Shown: positions 27,143 to 36,613, counted from the first letter of the stretch. The stretch: 64,000 bases of DNA from Thalassobellus sp050294475 (GCA_050294475.1 JBNKOE010000005.1:1-64000), one strand, 5' to 3'. A program made the numbers and translations. Notes: generated by a model not told the origin, from the letters alone.

Positions 27143-27414
27143 ACAAACTAACCAACTAAACTAACTAACCAATAATTTTCAATCTTAAAAAGAATGAATT
27201 TTTATATTGAATATTATATGATTTAAACTAAACTTATACAAAGAGACACATTTACATTTAGTTGTTAAAACAATTTAGAAAGGTTTAACACCAGAAATCA
27301 AACTTTTATATTTTCTTTAAGATAAAAAAATCAATATGTTAATTTTTTAAGAAAATAGGTACTTCATTTTATTAGTATAGAGAGAATTTAAATTTTTACT
27401 TATTTTTACTTTCG

Positions 27415-28629
27415 ATGCTAAAAAAAATTACGCTATTAAGTTTTTATTGCTTTTGTTCTATTTTAATAGCACAACAAGATAGCTTATCGTTTAAAAATGG
27501 TACAGACAACCCAACACTTTTATCAACACACCATTTTGGAATTTTTAGCGCCAGAATTAATACAAATTTTAAATTTGCCCCTCCTAAAACTGCAACATTT
27601 AATATAAGCTCAGTGAGTGGTAATAACTTTCAACCATTTGTAGAAGCCTATTTACCAAAAGACCCAATAGTTAGAAAAGAACAAAGTGAACTTAGTCAGT
27701 ATGAAAGGGATTTTTATTTTATAGATCAAGAAACCACTCCTGCAGATTATATGAACGTTGTAATTGATGCTGTTATTAAAGAATTTAGGTTAACTACTTC
27801 TATTCCATTATCAAAAAAACATGAACTAAATATCTCAATACGCTCCTATTTAATAACCAAAGGGAAATTCCCTTTTTCGTTTTTTACAAGCGATGAAACT
27901 ATTGAATGGTTTCACAGTAATGTAAATGGAGGTGAAGACCCTTATGGTCGTCGCTATTATGGTTTAAATCAAGTAAACTTAAAATATACCGATAGAAACA
28001 ATAACACACTTGAATTAAAAAATAATGATTTTTTTATCGGAGGCTTAGAATTTAATCATTTTTATTATCCAGAACTTTCTATAAATAAAACAAAACATAT
28101 TTTCATAAACTTTGGAAGTCATTTAGGAATTAACACAACAAAATTTAACCCATCTATAGATCTTGGTATTTCCGCCAATGCTATAAAAACATTTAAACTA
28201 AAAACAAAAAAAGAACTTAATCTAGGTTTAGGAATAAATCTTTTACGCAAAAACGTTGTTAATTTTAATTCGGTAATAGATTTAGGAAACAATCCATTTT
28301 TAGCAACGGCAGAGGGCAATATTGAATATACTAAATACACTAAAAAAAACAATTATCACGCTTTAGGTATAAACTACCAAATTCAATCGCGATATAATAA
28401 GGTAAACGAATCCAATTATTATACACTAAGAGGTAACTGGAGTAGTATTAAGGGAGGTTGGCAATACGGATTTAGCTCTTTATACAAAAACCTATCTATT
28501 TGGTCTTTAATTTATACTTATGGGCAACCAAAATTTAAAATTTCAGCATACTTTAAAGAGGATTTTATAGTAAATAACGCACCCGATTTTCAAACAGGAT
28601 TAAGTTTACAAGTTCCCATTTTTAAATAA
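27415..28629 (+). CDS. outer-membrane beta-barrel protein, unknown function
   Basis: A 404-residue exported protein with signal peptide ending near LIAQQ and many alternating beta strands in the second half, closing with LSLQVPIFK. The region from residue 95 (RDFYFIDQETTPADYMNVVI) and FRLTTSIPLSKKHELNISI, then ITKGKFPFSFFTSDETIEWF, is reminiscent of DUF3187-type barrels. I am not certain of that assignment. It is single-gene and unlinked to an obvious pathway. A location in the outer membrane is the main inference. Confidence 0.6.
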   Translation: MLKKITLLSFYCFCSILIAQQDSLSFKNGTDNPTLLSTHHFGIFSARINTNFKFAPPKTATFNISSVSGNNFQPFVEAYLPKDPIVRKEQSELSQYERDFYFIDQETTPADYMNVVIDAVIKEFRLTTSIPLSKKHELNISIRSYLITKGKFPFSFFTSDETIEWFHSNVNGGEDPYGRRYYGLNQVNLKYTDRNNNTLELKNNDFFIGGLEFNHFYYPELSINKTKHIFINFGSHLGINTTKFNPSIDLGISANAIKTFKLKTKKELNLGLGINLLRKNVVNFNSVIDLGNNPFLATAEGNIEYTKYTKKNNYHALGINYQIQSRYNKVNESNYYTLRGNWSSIKGGWQYGFSSLYKNLSIWSLIYTYGQPKFKISAYFKEDFIVNNAPDFQTGLSLQVPIFK

Positions 28630-28899
28630 TTTATTAGGCGTTTCTATCCTAATAGCTATCGGTAGGTTTGGCTTTATTCATTACTTCACATTTTAAATTA
28701 ACGAACTCATAAATAAAACTATTTCACTACTCACTTTTTCTACAACAAAAAGTTTCTAGCAAGAGTTCAAACACGTAAACATTACCTAATAACTAAACAA
28801 TCAAAACGTTAACAACACGTTAAAATTCAAACCTTGTTTAAACCTTTTTAAAGTTGATGGGTCAAAGCAACAAATAAAACATTTAAACTCATTTACATT

Positions 28900-29358
28900 A
28901 TGAAGAAATTTATATTAATCGCAATTACTTTTATCTCTATTCAAAGTTTTGCCCAAGGACAAAGAAAAGATTTCCCTAACAGAGAGGAAAATCGTCAAAA
29001 AATGATGAATCTTTCTGCTGAAGAAATAGCTACACTACAAACAAAAAAAATGACTTTACATTTAGACTTAAATAAGTCGCAACAAGATGCCATTTATAAA
29101 ATAAATTTAGAAAACGCTACACTACGAAAAACACAAATGGAAAAGCGTAAAGCTAGAAGAGAAGCAGGTACAGCTCAAAAACCTTCAAAAGATGAGCGTT
29201 TAAAGTTTATGAATTCAAGACTTGACCACCAAATAGCAGTTAAAGCAAAAATGAAAAAAATATTAGACACAGAACAATATGCCAAATGGGAAAAGGCTCA
29301 AGCTAGAATGGCTCATAATAAAAAAGTTGCCATGAAAGGAAACAAAAAACAAAGATGA
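28900..29358 (+). CDS. secreted Spy-like/charged helical protein
   Basis: A 152-residue exported protein: signal peptide to about residue 18 (FISIQSFAQG) and then an all-helical, strongly basic body with repeats of Lys, Arg and Glu (LDLNKSQQDAIYKINLENAT, MEKRKARREAG). The pattern of two amphipathic helices ending in LDTEQYAKWEKAQARM resembles Spy/CpxP-like or DUF4890 proteins of the Bacteroidetes. A chaperone-like or stress function is possible but not shown. A strong bidirectional terminator follows. Confidence 0.6.
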   Translation: MKKFILIAITFISIQSFAQGQRKDFPNREENRQKMMNLSAEEIATLQTKKMTLHLDLNKSQQDAIYKINLENATLRKTQMEKRKARREAGTAQKPSKDERLKFMNSRLDHQIAVKAKMKKILDTEQYAKWEKAQARMAHNKKVAMKGNKKQR

Positions 29359-29395
29359 TTTAGTTTGGTTAGTTTATTGATTATAGTTTGTTGAT

Positions 29396-29431
29396 AAAAG
29401 CGCATTTCTTGAAATTAGAAATGCGCTTTTT
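29396..29431. terminator. bidirectional terminator between convergent genes
   Basis: AAAAGCGCATTTCT (29396-29409) pairs with AGAAATGCGCTTTTT (29417-29431) around a 7-nt loop. It serves the upstream plus-strand gene and the hemL operon ending at 29435. Confidence 0.9.
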
Positions 29432-29434
29432 ACT

Positions 29435-30721
29435 TTATAATGTTTTCGCTACTTTGTTTACTGCTTTAATAGTGAAATCTAAATCTTCGTAAGTTAAAGC
29501 ATCAGTTATAAACCAAGTTTCAAAAGCACTTGGAGCGATATACACACCTTCATTTAGCATACCATGAAAAAAGGCTTTAAAAGTTTCATTATTACCTTTT
29601 GCAGCCGTTTCAAAATCTACAACAGGTGCTTCATCAAAATGTACAGAGATCATAGAGCCTACTCTATTTATAGTATTTGAAATATTATTCGCTTTCAATA
29701 CTTCTGCAATTCCTTTATGCAAATATGCTGTCTTTTCAGCTAAACTATTAAAAACTTCATTATCACCATTTAATTCAGTTAACATAGCTAAACCTGCTGC
29801 CATGGCTAACGGATTTCCGCTTAAAGTTCCAGCTTGATAAACAGGGCCTAATGGTGCTAAATGATTCATAATTTCATTTCTTGCTGCAAAGGCTCCAACA
29901 GGTAATCCGCCACCAATAACTTTTCCAAAGCAAACAATATCTGCTGTTATACCATATAATTCTTGGGCACCACCTTTCGCTAAACGAAATCCAGTCATTA
30001 CTTCATCAAAAATCAATAATATATCATTTGCATTACATAAATCCCTTAATGCTTCTAAAAAACCTTCTTTTGGAGGAATACATCCCATATTACCTGCAAC
30101 GGGTTCAATAATAATGCAAGCTATTTCATTTTTATTAGCATTAATTAATGTTTTAACATTCTCAATATCGTTATAACGTGCTAACAACGTATCTTTTGCA
30201 GTACCCTCTGTAACACCTGGACTATTTGGCGTACCAAAAGTAACAGCACCACTACCCGCTTGTATTAAAAATGAATCGCTGTGCCCATGATAACAACCAG
30301 CAAATTTTATAATTTTATCTTTTCCTGTAAAACCACGTGCTAAACGAACCGCACTCATACATGCCTCGGTTCCTGAATTTACAAACCGTATTTTATCAAT
30401 ATTTGGAACCATTGAAACCGCTAACTCTGCAATTTTTGTTTCAATTTCGGTTGGCATTCCAAATGATGTACCTTTTTTTGCTTTTTCAACAACAGCATCA
30501 ACAACAGGCTTATATGCATGACCCAAAATCATTGGCCCCCATGAATTGATATAGTCTATTAAACGATTACCATCTTCATCATATAAATAAGCGCCTTTTG
30601 CTTCTTTTACAAAAATTGGATTTCCACCTACTGCTTTAAAGGCTCTAACTGGCGAATTTACACCTCCAGGAATAACTTTCTCTGCTTCTAAAAATAAAGC
30701 ACTACTTCTTTGATAATTCAT
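29435..30721 (-). CDS. hemL: glutamate-1-semialdehyde 2,1-aminomutase
   Basis: A 428-residue PLP enzyme converting glutamate-1-semialdehyde to 5-aminolevulinate for tetrapyrrole synthesis. The motifs PGGVNSPVRAFKAVGGNP near the start, FVNSGTEACMSAVRLARG, FDEVMTGFRLAKGG, and the PLP-binding lysine in FGKVIGGGLPVGAF are all present. It is the last gene of an apparent four-gene minus-strand operon, seven bases after the glucosaminidase gene. No other heme gene is close, so the operon is functionally mixed. Confidence 0.97.
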   Translation of the reverse strand: MNYQRSSALFLEAEKVIPGGVNSPVRAFKAVGGNPIFVKEAKGAYLYDEDGNRLIDYINSWGPMILGHAYKPVVDAVVEKAKKGTSFGMPTEIETKIAELAVSMVPNIDKIRFVNSGTEACMSAVRLARGFTGKDKIIKFAGCYHGHSDSFLIQAGSGAVTFGTPNSPGVTEGTAKDTLLARYNDIENVKTLINANKNEIACIIIEPVAGNMGCIPPKEGFLEALRDLCNANDILLIFDEVMTGFRLAKGGAQELYGITADIVCFGKVIGGGLPVGAFAARNEIMNHLAPLGPVYQAGTLSGNPLAMAAGLAMLTELNGDNEVFNSLAEKTAYLHKGIAEVLKANNISNTINRVGSMISVHFDEAPVVDFETAAKGNNETFKAFFHGMLNEGVYIAPSAFETWFITDALTYEDLDFTIKAVNKVAKTL

Positions 30722-30727
30722 TACTAT

Positions 30728-31750
30728 TTAATTTTTTGATATTGGTTTTACTTGTAATTCTTGCCCTATACTCAGCACCAAATCACTTAAACCATTTAAA
30801 TTTTGAAGTTCTTTTACAGTCATGTTATATTTTTTAGAAATAGAATATAACGTCTCTCCTTTTGCAACAATATGACTAATTGTTTCAGCAACCTCTTTTT
30901 TAATTTTATTATCTTCACTTACCGATTCTACAATATCTAAAACAGACTTCTTTGTTTGCAATTCCTGCCCAATACTAAGTGTTGTATCACTTAAACCATT
31001 TATATCTTTAAGTTCATTAACAGTGAGATTATATTCTTTAGCAATAGAATACATGGTATCACCTTTTGACACAATATGTTTATGTTTAGAGCCATTATTT
31101 TTTATAATGTTTTTTTCCTCTTTTCTTACAACTACTGGCTCTTCATATTTTACATATCTATCTCCAAGCACTTCTCTATCAAGCTCATATAACCCGTAAC
31201 GTTCTATAAGAGTTATTAGTTTATTTGGGTATTTCCTATCGGTAGCATAACCAGCAGCTTTTAAACCTTTTGCCCAACCTTTATAATCTTCTTTTTTCAA
31301 TTTAAAAAGTTTAGCATAACGTTTCCTTTGGGCTAAAAATAATGAGTGATCTCTAAACGAATACTTAGGATCTTTATATTTTCTAAAACATTCTTGCTTT
31401 TTATCGTCGTCATGATACACTCTTGCCCCCGTCCAATCATGACATTTTATTCCAAAGTGGTTATTAGCTTTTACTGAAAGCGTTCCGCTACCAGAACCCG
31501 ACTCTAAAACGCCTTGTGCTAGAGTAATACTGGCAGGAATACCATAAAGACTCATTTCATTTTTAGCAATATCTTTATAAGTATCTATATATTTTTCGGT
31601 TTTATTAGCATACACTTTAGGTGTAACAACTTCTTTATTTTTAATTATTTCTTTAGAAACTACTTTAGGTCGCTTTATAACTACTGACTTTTTTGCTTTA
31701 CAACTAAAAAGCACACTAACTAAACATATTATTAATAAAACTCTATTCAT
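30728..31750 (-). CDS. LysM-containing glucosaminidase (cell-wall hydrolase)
   Basis: A 340-residue probable peptidoglycan hydrolase. A short signal or lipobox (LVSVLFSCKAKK, Cys about residue 17) precedes a glucosaminidase domain (about 60-200) with the catalytic-Glu context LAQGVLESGSGSGTLSVKAN and HFGIKCHDWTG. Two LysM peptidoglycan-binding repeats follow (about 228-272, KGDTMYSIAKEYNLTV; and about 288-335, KGETLYSISKKYNMTV). It lies between the hemL and ACC-deaminase-like genes, in the same transcription unit. Confidence 0.9.
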   Translation of the reverse strand: MNRVLLIICLVSVLFSCKAKKSVVIKRPKVVSKEIIKNKEVVTPKVYANKTEKYIDTYKDIAKNEMSLYGIPASITLAQGVLESGSGSGTLSVKANNHFGIKCHDWTGARVYHDDDKKQECFRKYKDPKYSFRDHSLFLAQRKRYAKLFKLKKEDYKGWAKGLKAAGYATDRKYPNKLITLIERYGLYELDREVLGDRYVKYEEPVVVRKEEKNIIKNNGSKHKHIVSKGDTMYSIAKEYNLTVNELKDINGLSDTTLSIGQELQTKKSVLDIVESVSEDNKIKKEVAETISHIVAKGETLYSISKKYNMTVKELQNLNGLSDLVLSIGQELQVKPISKN

Positions 31751-31754
31751 TAAA

Positions 31755-32666
31755 CTATTCTATTATTGGTAAATTTTTCTTTTTTAGCACATCATTCATA
31801 CCATCAATTCCTTGTAAACCGCCCGTATGAATTACTAAAATTTTTGAACCCTTTGGGAAATAATTTTTCTCTATCAAATCAAAAATACCAAATATCACTT
31901 TCCCTGTATAAACAGGATCTAGAGGAATATTATAATCTTTTTTAAATTGATTAATGAACGTTACTAAATCTTCATTTATTTTAGCATAACCTCCAAAATG
32001 ATAATCGGTTATTAATTTCCAATGCTCTCTAATTGCAAATTTACTAATATCTTGTTGTAAAAAGTCACCTTTTAAGACAGGAAATCCTAAAACTTGTTGA
32101 CTAGGTTTTGAACAATTTATGAGTCCAGAAATAGTACCACCTGTTCCAACGGCACAACATATATAATCAAAAAAAGCATCTTCATTAGTTAAAATTTCTT
32201 CACAGCCTTTAACCGCTAAATGATTCGTACCACCTTCAGGAACGAGGTAAAAATCATCAAATTCCTTTTTCAAATTATTTAAAAAGCTTTCTGATGTTTT
32301 TTCTCTGTAAAGGGTTCTAGAAACAAATTTAAACTCCATACCACATTGTTTAGCAAAACGCAATGTTGGGTTACTTTCTATTTTACTAGCTAATTCATCA
32401 CCTCTAATAATTCCAATAGTTTTAAAACCAGAAATTTGTCCTGCAGAAGCTACCGCAGCAATATGATTTGAGTAAGCGCCTCCAAAAGTAAGCAAGGTTT
32501 TAAACCCTAATTTTTGTGCTTCTATTATATTATATTTAAGCTTTCTATACTTATTTCCAGAAACAAAAGGATGTATTTCATCTTCGCGCTTTACAAACAA
32601 TTCAATACCTTTTTTCTTAGGTAGTTTTACTTGCTGATTAATGCTATTTTGAAGCTTAAAAGTCAT
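31755..32666 (-). CDS. 1-aminocyclopropane-1-carboxylate deaminase/D-cysteine desulfhydrase-like PLP enzyme
   Basis: A 303-residue fold-type II PLP enzyme. The PLP-lysine motif is FVSGNKYRKLKYNI at about residues 33-46. The phosphate-binding serine loop is in GGAYSNHIAAVASAG, and another signature is CCAVGTGGTISGLI. The family covers ACC deaminase and D-cysteine desulfhydrase, and the exact substrate cannot be told. Its stop is 4 bp before the glucosaminidase start and it overlaps the next upstream gene by 11 bp. Confidence 0.88.
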   Translation of the reverse strand: MTFKLQNSINQQVKLPKKKGIELFVKREDEIHPFVSGNKYRKLKYNIIEAQKLGFKTLLTFGGAYSNHIAAVASAGQISGFKTIGIIRGDELASKIESNPTLRFAKQCGMEFKFVSRTLYREKTSESFLNNLKKEFDDFYLVPEGGTNHLAVKGCEEILTNEDAFFDYICCAVGTGGTISGLINCSKPSQQVLGFPVLKGDFLQQDISKFAIREHWKLITDYHFGGYAKINEDLVTFINQFKKDYNIPLDPVYTGKVIFGIFDLIEKNYFPKGSKILVIHTGGLQGIDGMNDVLKKKNLPIIE

Positions 32667-32994
32667 GTATGCGAAGATACTTCAAAAAATGCCAAAATGT
32701 ACGATGCTTTAAATAATCTAGATTAGATTCATTACTATATGCTTCGCGTTCAAAAGAAATATTACTGTAGGCATTGTGCCAATTTTTATATTGCCATAAT
32801 CTTACTAAAAATTCAACAACATAAAATAAATAAAAAAGAATAATTAGCATTTCTAATTGCTGCTTTAAATGAATTTTTTCATGATTCAATAATACATTAT
32901 TCAATTTTAAACTCTTTGTTTTTAAAAACACAAACGGAAAAACGGCAAGTGCTGTATAACCTTTAGGCACTATATATTTCGAGATAAAAATCAT
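32656..32994 (-). CDS. small membrane protein with HEKIH motif
   Basis: A 112-residue protein that appears to have a membrane helix (about residues 59-76, MLIILFYLFYVVEFLVRL). Before it is NHEKIHLKQQLE, an HExxH-like zinc motif of the HEKIH kind found in M56-type or related membrane metallopeptidase-like proteins. A later Glu (SFEREAY) could be the third ligand. The gene is first in the operon and overlaps the next gene by 11 bp. It is a flavobacterial hypothetical protein; protease activity is only a possibility. Confidence 0.6.
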   Translation of the reverse strand: MIFISKYIVPKGYTALAVFPFVFLKTKSLKLNNVLLNHEKIHLKQQLEMLIILFYLFYVVEFLVRLWQYKNWHNAYSNISFEREAYSNESNLDYLKHRTFWHFLKYLRIHDF

Positions 32995-33029
32995 ACTTTA
33001 TTGCTTTCAAAAATCAATCCAAAATGCAT

Positions 33030-33037
33030 TATCTTTG
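33030..33037 (+). promoter_or_regulatory. -7 box of the DUF5522 gene
   Basis: TATCTTTG matches TAnnTTTG and ends 7 bp before the ATG at 33045. It lies inside the longest open frame, so the first seven codons of that frame are probably not translated. Confidence 0.5.
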
Positions 33038-33044
33038 TTATTAT

Positions 33045-33209
33045 ATGAAGAAATTAATTCCAGTTGAAGAAGGCGATTATTATCTAACACCCGAAGGATA
33101 TCGTTGTTTTACAGAACAATATCACTTAAAACGCGGATATTGTTGTGAAAGTGGATGTAGGCATTGCCCTTATGGATATGATAAAAAAACCAATTCTGTA
33201 AAAAAATAA
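33045..33209 (+). CDS. DUF5522 Cys-rich small protein
   Basis: A 54-residue protein with MKKLIPVEEGDYYLTPEGYR followed by a Cys cluster in GYCCESGCRHCPYGY. This is the DUF5522 family, often found as tiny conserved proteins and likely to bind a metal. I chose the ATG at 33045 because a promoter box sits inside the longer frame, just upstream. Transcription would start about at this ATG. The gene is divergent from the hemL operon. Confidence 0.8.
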   Translation: MKKLIPVEEGDYYLTPEGYRCFTEQYHLKRGYCCESGCRHCPYGYDKKTNSVKK

Positions 33210-33356
33210 CACCTATTGCTTTATACTTTTATTTAGCTAAAGCCTTGGTATGATTATTGATGCTTATAATTACGTTTGTTTATTAAAATTTTATCAGATA
33301 AAATACTTTAGAATACATTGTGCGTAAACAGATTATAACCATAAAAAAAATGCATT

Positions 33357-33920
33357 ATGAAAAATTTATTAAAAACATTACCACTTTTAGCATTGCTAAT
33401 AGTAGCAACATCTTGCAGTTCAATTAAAGTAGCAACCGATTATGATAAAAACGCAAAATTTGGAGAATACAAAACCTTTGCGTTCTTTAAAACAGGTATT
33501 GATAAAGCTGAAATTAGCGATTTAGACAAAAGAAGAATACTTCGTGCCATTGAAGCTGAACTTTTAGCTAAAGGGTTTACAAAATCTGAAAACCCTGATT
33601 TATTAATAAGTCTATTTACAAAATCTCAACAACGTGTTGATGTTTACAACAATTCTTGGGGCATGGGCGCCTGGGGTTGGGGTGGATGGGGACCATGGGG
33701 TGGCTTCGGACCTGGTTGGGGATGGGGTTACCAACCTAACACATCGGTAACAACTCAAGGTGTTTTATACATAGACCTTATTGACGCCAACAAAAAAGAA
33801 TTAGTTTGGCAAGGTATGGGTACTGGCTATTTAAGCAGAAATATGGAGGAAAAAGAAGCACGCATAAAAGAGTTTGTTGCTAAAATTATGGAAAAATACC
33901 CTCCGGGAGCACAACAATAA
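33357..33920 (+). CDS. DUF4136 lipoprotein with Gly/Trp-rich insert
   Basis: A 187-residue lipoprotein. The lipobox is VATSCSS (Cys about residue 20), followed by DUF4136 sequence with the usual YDKNAKFGEYKTFAFF and the C-terminal LIDANKKELVWQGMGTGYL. Between them, at residues about 100-124, is a run rich in Gly and Trp (WGMGAWGWGGWGPWGG is part of it), a compact insertion seen in some DUF4136 proteins. The function is unknown; periplasmic or outer-membrane location is inferred. It ends before a clear terminator. Confidence 0.85.
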   Translation: MKNLLKTLPLLALLIVATSCSSIKVATDYDKNAKFGEYKTFAFFKTGIDKAEISDLDKRRILRAIEAELLAKGFTKSENPDLLISLFTKSQQRVDVYNNSWGMGAWGWGGWGPWGGFGPGWGWGYQPNTSVTTQGVLYIDLIDANKKELVWQGMGTGYLSRNMEEKEARIKEFVAKIMEKYPPGAQQ

Positions 33921-33936
33921 AAAGACAACGACAAAT

Positions 33937-33968
33937 AAAAAAAGCAACCCTTTCGAGTTGCTTTTTTT
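33937..33968. terminator. terminator between DUF4136 gene and enoyl-CoA hydratase gene
   Basis: AAAAAAAGCAAC (33937-33948) pairs with GTTGCTTTTTTT (33957-33968) around an 8-nt loop. It serves both convergent genes. Confidence 0.9.
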
Positions 33969-33985
33969 ATTTGCCTTTATATAAA

Positions 33986-34735
33986 TTACCTAAAACGTTT
34001 CAGGGTATTTTTAGTAAACTCGCTCAATACTAATTTGCCACTAATTTTAGCACGCTCTATAAGTAAATCATCCCAGTCGCTTGTACCTTCCCAAAGTACC
34101 TGCTTCATATTTGTTAATGCTTCAGGGTTGTAACTAGCTAATTTATTTACTAAATTTTCAACAGTAATGTCTAATTCTTCAGTGGTTGATAAAACCTCAG
34201 CATACAAGCCTTTGCTTTTTGCAAATTCTGAAGAAAAAAAAGATTCGGCATCTATAGTCATTTCTGCCATTGCTGTTTTACCTATTTTTCTGGACACGGC
34301 AGGTTCTATAACAAATGGACCAATACCAATACTTAATTCACTAAGCCTTATGGAAGCGTATGTTGTAGCTAAACAATAATCGGTTGCTGCAGCTAAACCA
34401 ACACCTCCTCCAACGGCCTTACCTTGTACACGACCTATAATTAACTTAGGACATTTACGCATGGCATTAATTACATTTGCAAAGCCAGAAAAAAACTTGA
34501 GTCCTGCCTCGGCATCTTCAATTTCCACAACCTCATTAAAACTAGCACCTGCACAAAAAGTTCTATCGCCTCCACTTTTTAAAACAATGACTTTAATTTC
34601 ATCATTTCCTCCTGCACTAATAATTGTTTGCTCTAATTTAGAGAGTAAATCACTAGGCATTGAATTTCTATTCGGATGATAAAACTCTATATATCCTACA
34701 TTATTTTCTATATTTAAGGTAACGTATGCTTCCAT
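33986..34735 (-). CDS. enoyl-CoA hydratase/isomerase family protein
   Basis: A 249-residue crotonase-fold enzyme. The first oxyanion-hole motif is FCAGASFNEV and the second is GKAVGGGVGLAAATDYCLAT. The SELSIGIGPFVIEPAV context and C-terminal helix are also family-typical. The start at 34735 gives MEAYVTLNIENNVGYI; the longer frame adds 11 residues that do not look like part of the fold. Possible roles include beta-oxidation, phenylacetate or amino-acid degradation; neighbours give no further clue. Confidence 0.88.
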   Translation of the reverse strand: MEAYVTLNIENNVGYIEFYHPNRNSMPSDLLSKLEQTIISAGGNDEIKVIVLKSGGDRTFCAGASFNEVVEIEDAEAGLKFFSGFANVINAMRKCPKLIIGRVQGKAVGGGVGLAAATDYCLATTYASIRLSELSIGIGPFVIEPAVSRKIGKTAMAEMTIDAESFFSSEFAKSKGLYAEVLSTTEELDITVENLVNKLASYNPEALTNMKQVLWEGTSDWDDLLIERAKISGKLVLSEFTKNTLKRFR

Positions 34736-34839
34736 TTTACTAATAAATTTACTGGTTGAAATATACATAAAATTATTAGTAACAGATGTTACATTCTTTT
34801 ATTATAAGTTAAGGATATTTGCAAAAACAAATTATAATT

Positions 34840-35145
34840 ATGGGTTTATTAGATATGTTATTTGGAAATAAAAAAAATATGATTAACGATTTTAAACAAA
34901 GAGGTGCTGTTATAATTGATGTGCGCACTAGTGGCGAATACAGCCAAGGAGCTATTCCTGGGTCTAAAAATATACCGTTACAAAACATTAACTCTCAAAT
35001 TAAAGAAATAAAAAAACTAAACAAACCAGTAATTACTTGTTGCGCTAGCGGTATGCGTTCTGGTAATGCTGCAGCCATTTTAAAAAGCAATGGTATTGAA
35101 GCAATGAATGGCGGTGGATGGACTAGTTTAAGTAGTAATTTATAA
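34840..35145 (+). CDS. rhodanese-like sulfurtransferase
   Basis: A 101-residue single-domain rhodanese. Active-site Cys lies in ITCCASGMRSGNAA, matching the CxxGxR loop. The N-terminal half has AVIIDVRTSGEYSQGAIPGS. The start at 34840 (MGLLDMLFGNKK) is preferred because the seven codons before it do not resemble the family. It moves sulfane sulfur in small-molecule or tRNA-thiolation chemistry. The last six bases overlap the end of the convergent DUF4230 gene. Confidence 0.9.
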   Translation: MGLLDMLFGNKKNMINDFKQRGAVIIDVRTSGEYSQGAIPGSKNIPLQNINSQIKEIKKLNKPVITCCASGMRSGNAAAILKSNGIEAMNGGGWTSLSSNL

Positions 35146-35754
35146 TTCTAAATTCTCAAAGTCATTAACAGATTGCATTGGGTTTTCGTTATATTTTAAC
35201 GTCCAGCCTAAAGAGTTTGTGAGAATATAAAATTTTGAGAGTTCACTAATTAATCTATTTTTAGCATTCAGCTTTAAATCGGATGCTTCTAGTTTTTTAT
35301 TTAATGATTGTTTTACACTATTTTTAATATTGTTGTAATCTTTGGCCTCAAACGGATTTAAAAAATCTGCCTGTATATCATAATATTCCAACTCTGGATT
35401 TATTTTTATTTCTTCTTTAGGAATACTTAAAATAGTAAGTGTTTTAGCAACCTCATCAACTTCAAATTCAATTTTACTTAAATCGTAAGAAATTAAAACT
35501 TCGGCATTAACAACCACGAGTGCTTTTTTATCTGAGGTGTAATAATCGCCAAAAATATCTTTTGAGTTTTTATAACTAAAAACTTCGCTAAAATGACCTT
35601 CGGTAACAACTAGCTTTCCAACATTTTTAATTTGCTCCTGTATAAGTGCAGAATTTTCCTGAAGTATTATTTTATCTTCCTTTTTATCTTCACAATATTT
35701 AAAAGTGAAAAGGATTATTAAAGTTACAATAACCCCGAATAGAATTTTTCTCAT
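35140..35754 (-). CDS. DUF4230 membrane-anchored protein
   Basis: A 204-residue protein with an N-terminal membrane helix (about residues 3-20) and one DUF4230 domain: GKLVVTEGHFSEVFSYKNSK, VVVNAEVLISYDLSKIEFEV, then IKINPELEYYDIQADFLNPF. The family is widespread and of unknown role, periplasmic or extracellular. It converges with the rhodanese gene and overlaps it by 6 bp. The 208-bp stretch upstream (35755-35962) holds nothing I can name. Confidence 0.88.
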   Translation of the reverse strand: MRKILFGVIVTLIILFTFKYCEDKKEDKIILQENSALIQEQIKNVGKLVVTEGHFSEVFSYKNSKDIFGDYYTSDKKALVVVNAEVLISYDLSKIEFEVDEVAKTLTILSIPKEEIKINPELEYYDIQADFLNPFEAKDYNNIKNSVKQSLNKKLEASDLKLNAKNRLISELSKFYILTNSLGWTLKYNENPMQSVNDFENLEL

Positions 35755-35962
35755 GCACTAATTTAGAAATATTTTAGAACTAACATGATTTTAGCGAATG
35801 AAAGTTAAAACATTTTTAAACTTAAAAACTTCATATAAAGCAAAAAACATCAGTTTATCTTCGACATATGAAGTCTAACTAATGTAATCAACTCTAATTT
35901 AATAGCATTACAAATATATAATACCTAATCGGTTTCTTAATTAAATGAAGGTTAAACTAACA

Positions 35963-36613
35963 TTAAATTAAGTTATTCCTTTTTGCCTTTTGAACGGCTT
36001 CTAATTTATTATGCACCTGCAATTTTTTATAAATATTTTCAATATGTTTTCTAACAGTACCTATAGATAAAATTAAATTATCGGCAATTAAATTATAACT
36101 TAAGCCTTTACTTAAATGTTCTAACACCTCAACCTCTCTAACAGTTAATTTAATATCTTCTTGCTCTTGAATATTTTCTATATCTAAAGGATTTCTTAGT
36201 AGTTTTAAAGTTTTCATGGCTATAGACGGATTCATAGCTGCGCCACCATTTAGAGTGTCTTTAATACCGTCATACAACCCTTTGGCATTAACTTCTTTAA
36301 GCAAATAGCCGTCAGCTCCTGCCTTTATAGCATTAAAAATGTTTTCATCATTATCAAAAACAGTAAGCATAACGATTTTAATATGTGGATATTTTTGTTT
36401 GATTATTTCAGTTGCTTCAATTCCATTTAATACTGGCATTTCAATATCCATTAGAATTAAGTCGATGTTATGATTTTCTTCAAGTTTAACTAATAAATCT
36501 GAACCATTTAATGCCGAAAAGCTAATTTTCAAACTATCAAAAAACGATAATTTCTCTGCAACCATTCTTATTAAAAAAGAATTATCATCTACTATAACTA
36601 TTTTAATATTCAT
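35963..36613 (-). CDS. LuxR-type response regulator
   Basis: A 216-residue NarL-type response regulator. The receiver domain (1-120) has IVDDNSFLIR, phospho-acceptor Asp in LILMDIEMPVLNG, and conserved Lys in GYLLKEV. The LuxR helix-turn-helix (about 145-210) has LTVREVEVLEHLSKGLSYNL and TVRKHIENIYKKL. The start is 11 bp after the sensor-kinase stop, so the two form a two-component system. Confidence 0.95.
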   Translation of the reverse strand: MNIKIVIVDDNSFLIRMVAEKLSFFDSLKISFSALNGSDLLVKLEENHNIDLILMDIEMPVLNGIEATEIIKQKYPHIKIVMLTVFDNDENIFNAIKAGADGYLLKEVNAKGLYDGIKDTLNGGAAMNPSIAMKTLKLLRNPLDIENIQEQEDIKLTVREVEVLEHLSKGLSYNLIADNLILSIGTVRKHIENIYKKLQVHNKLEAVQKAKRNNLI

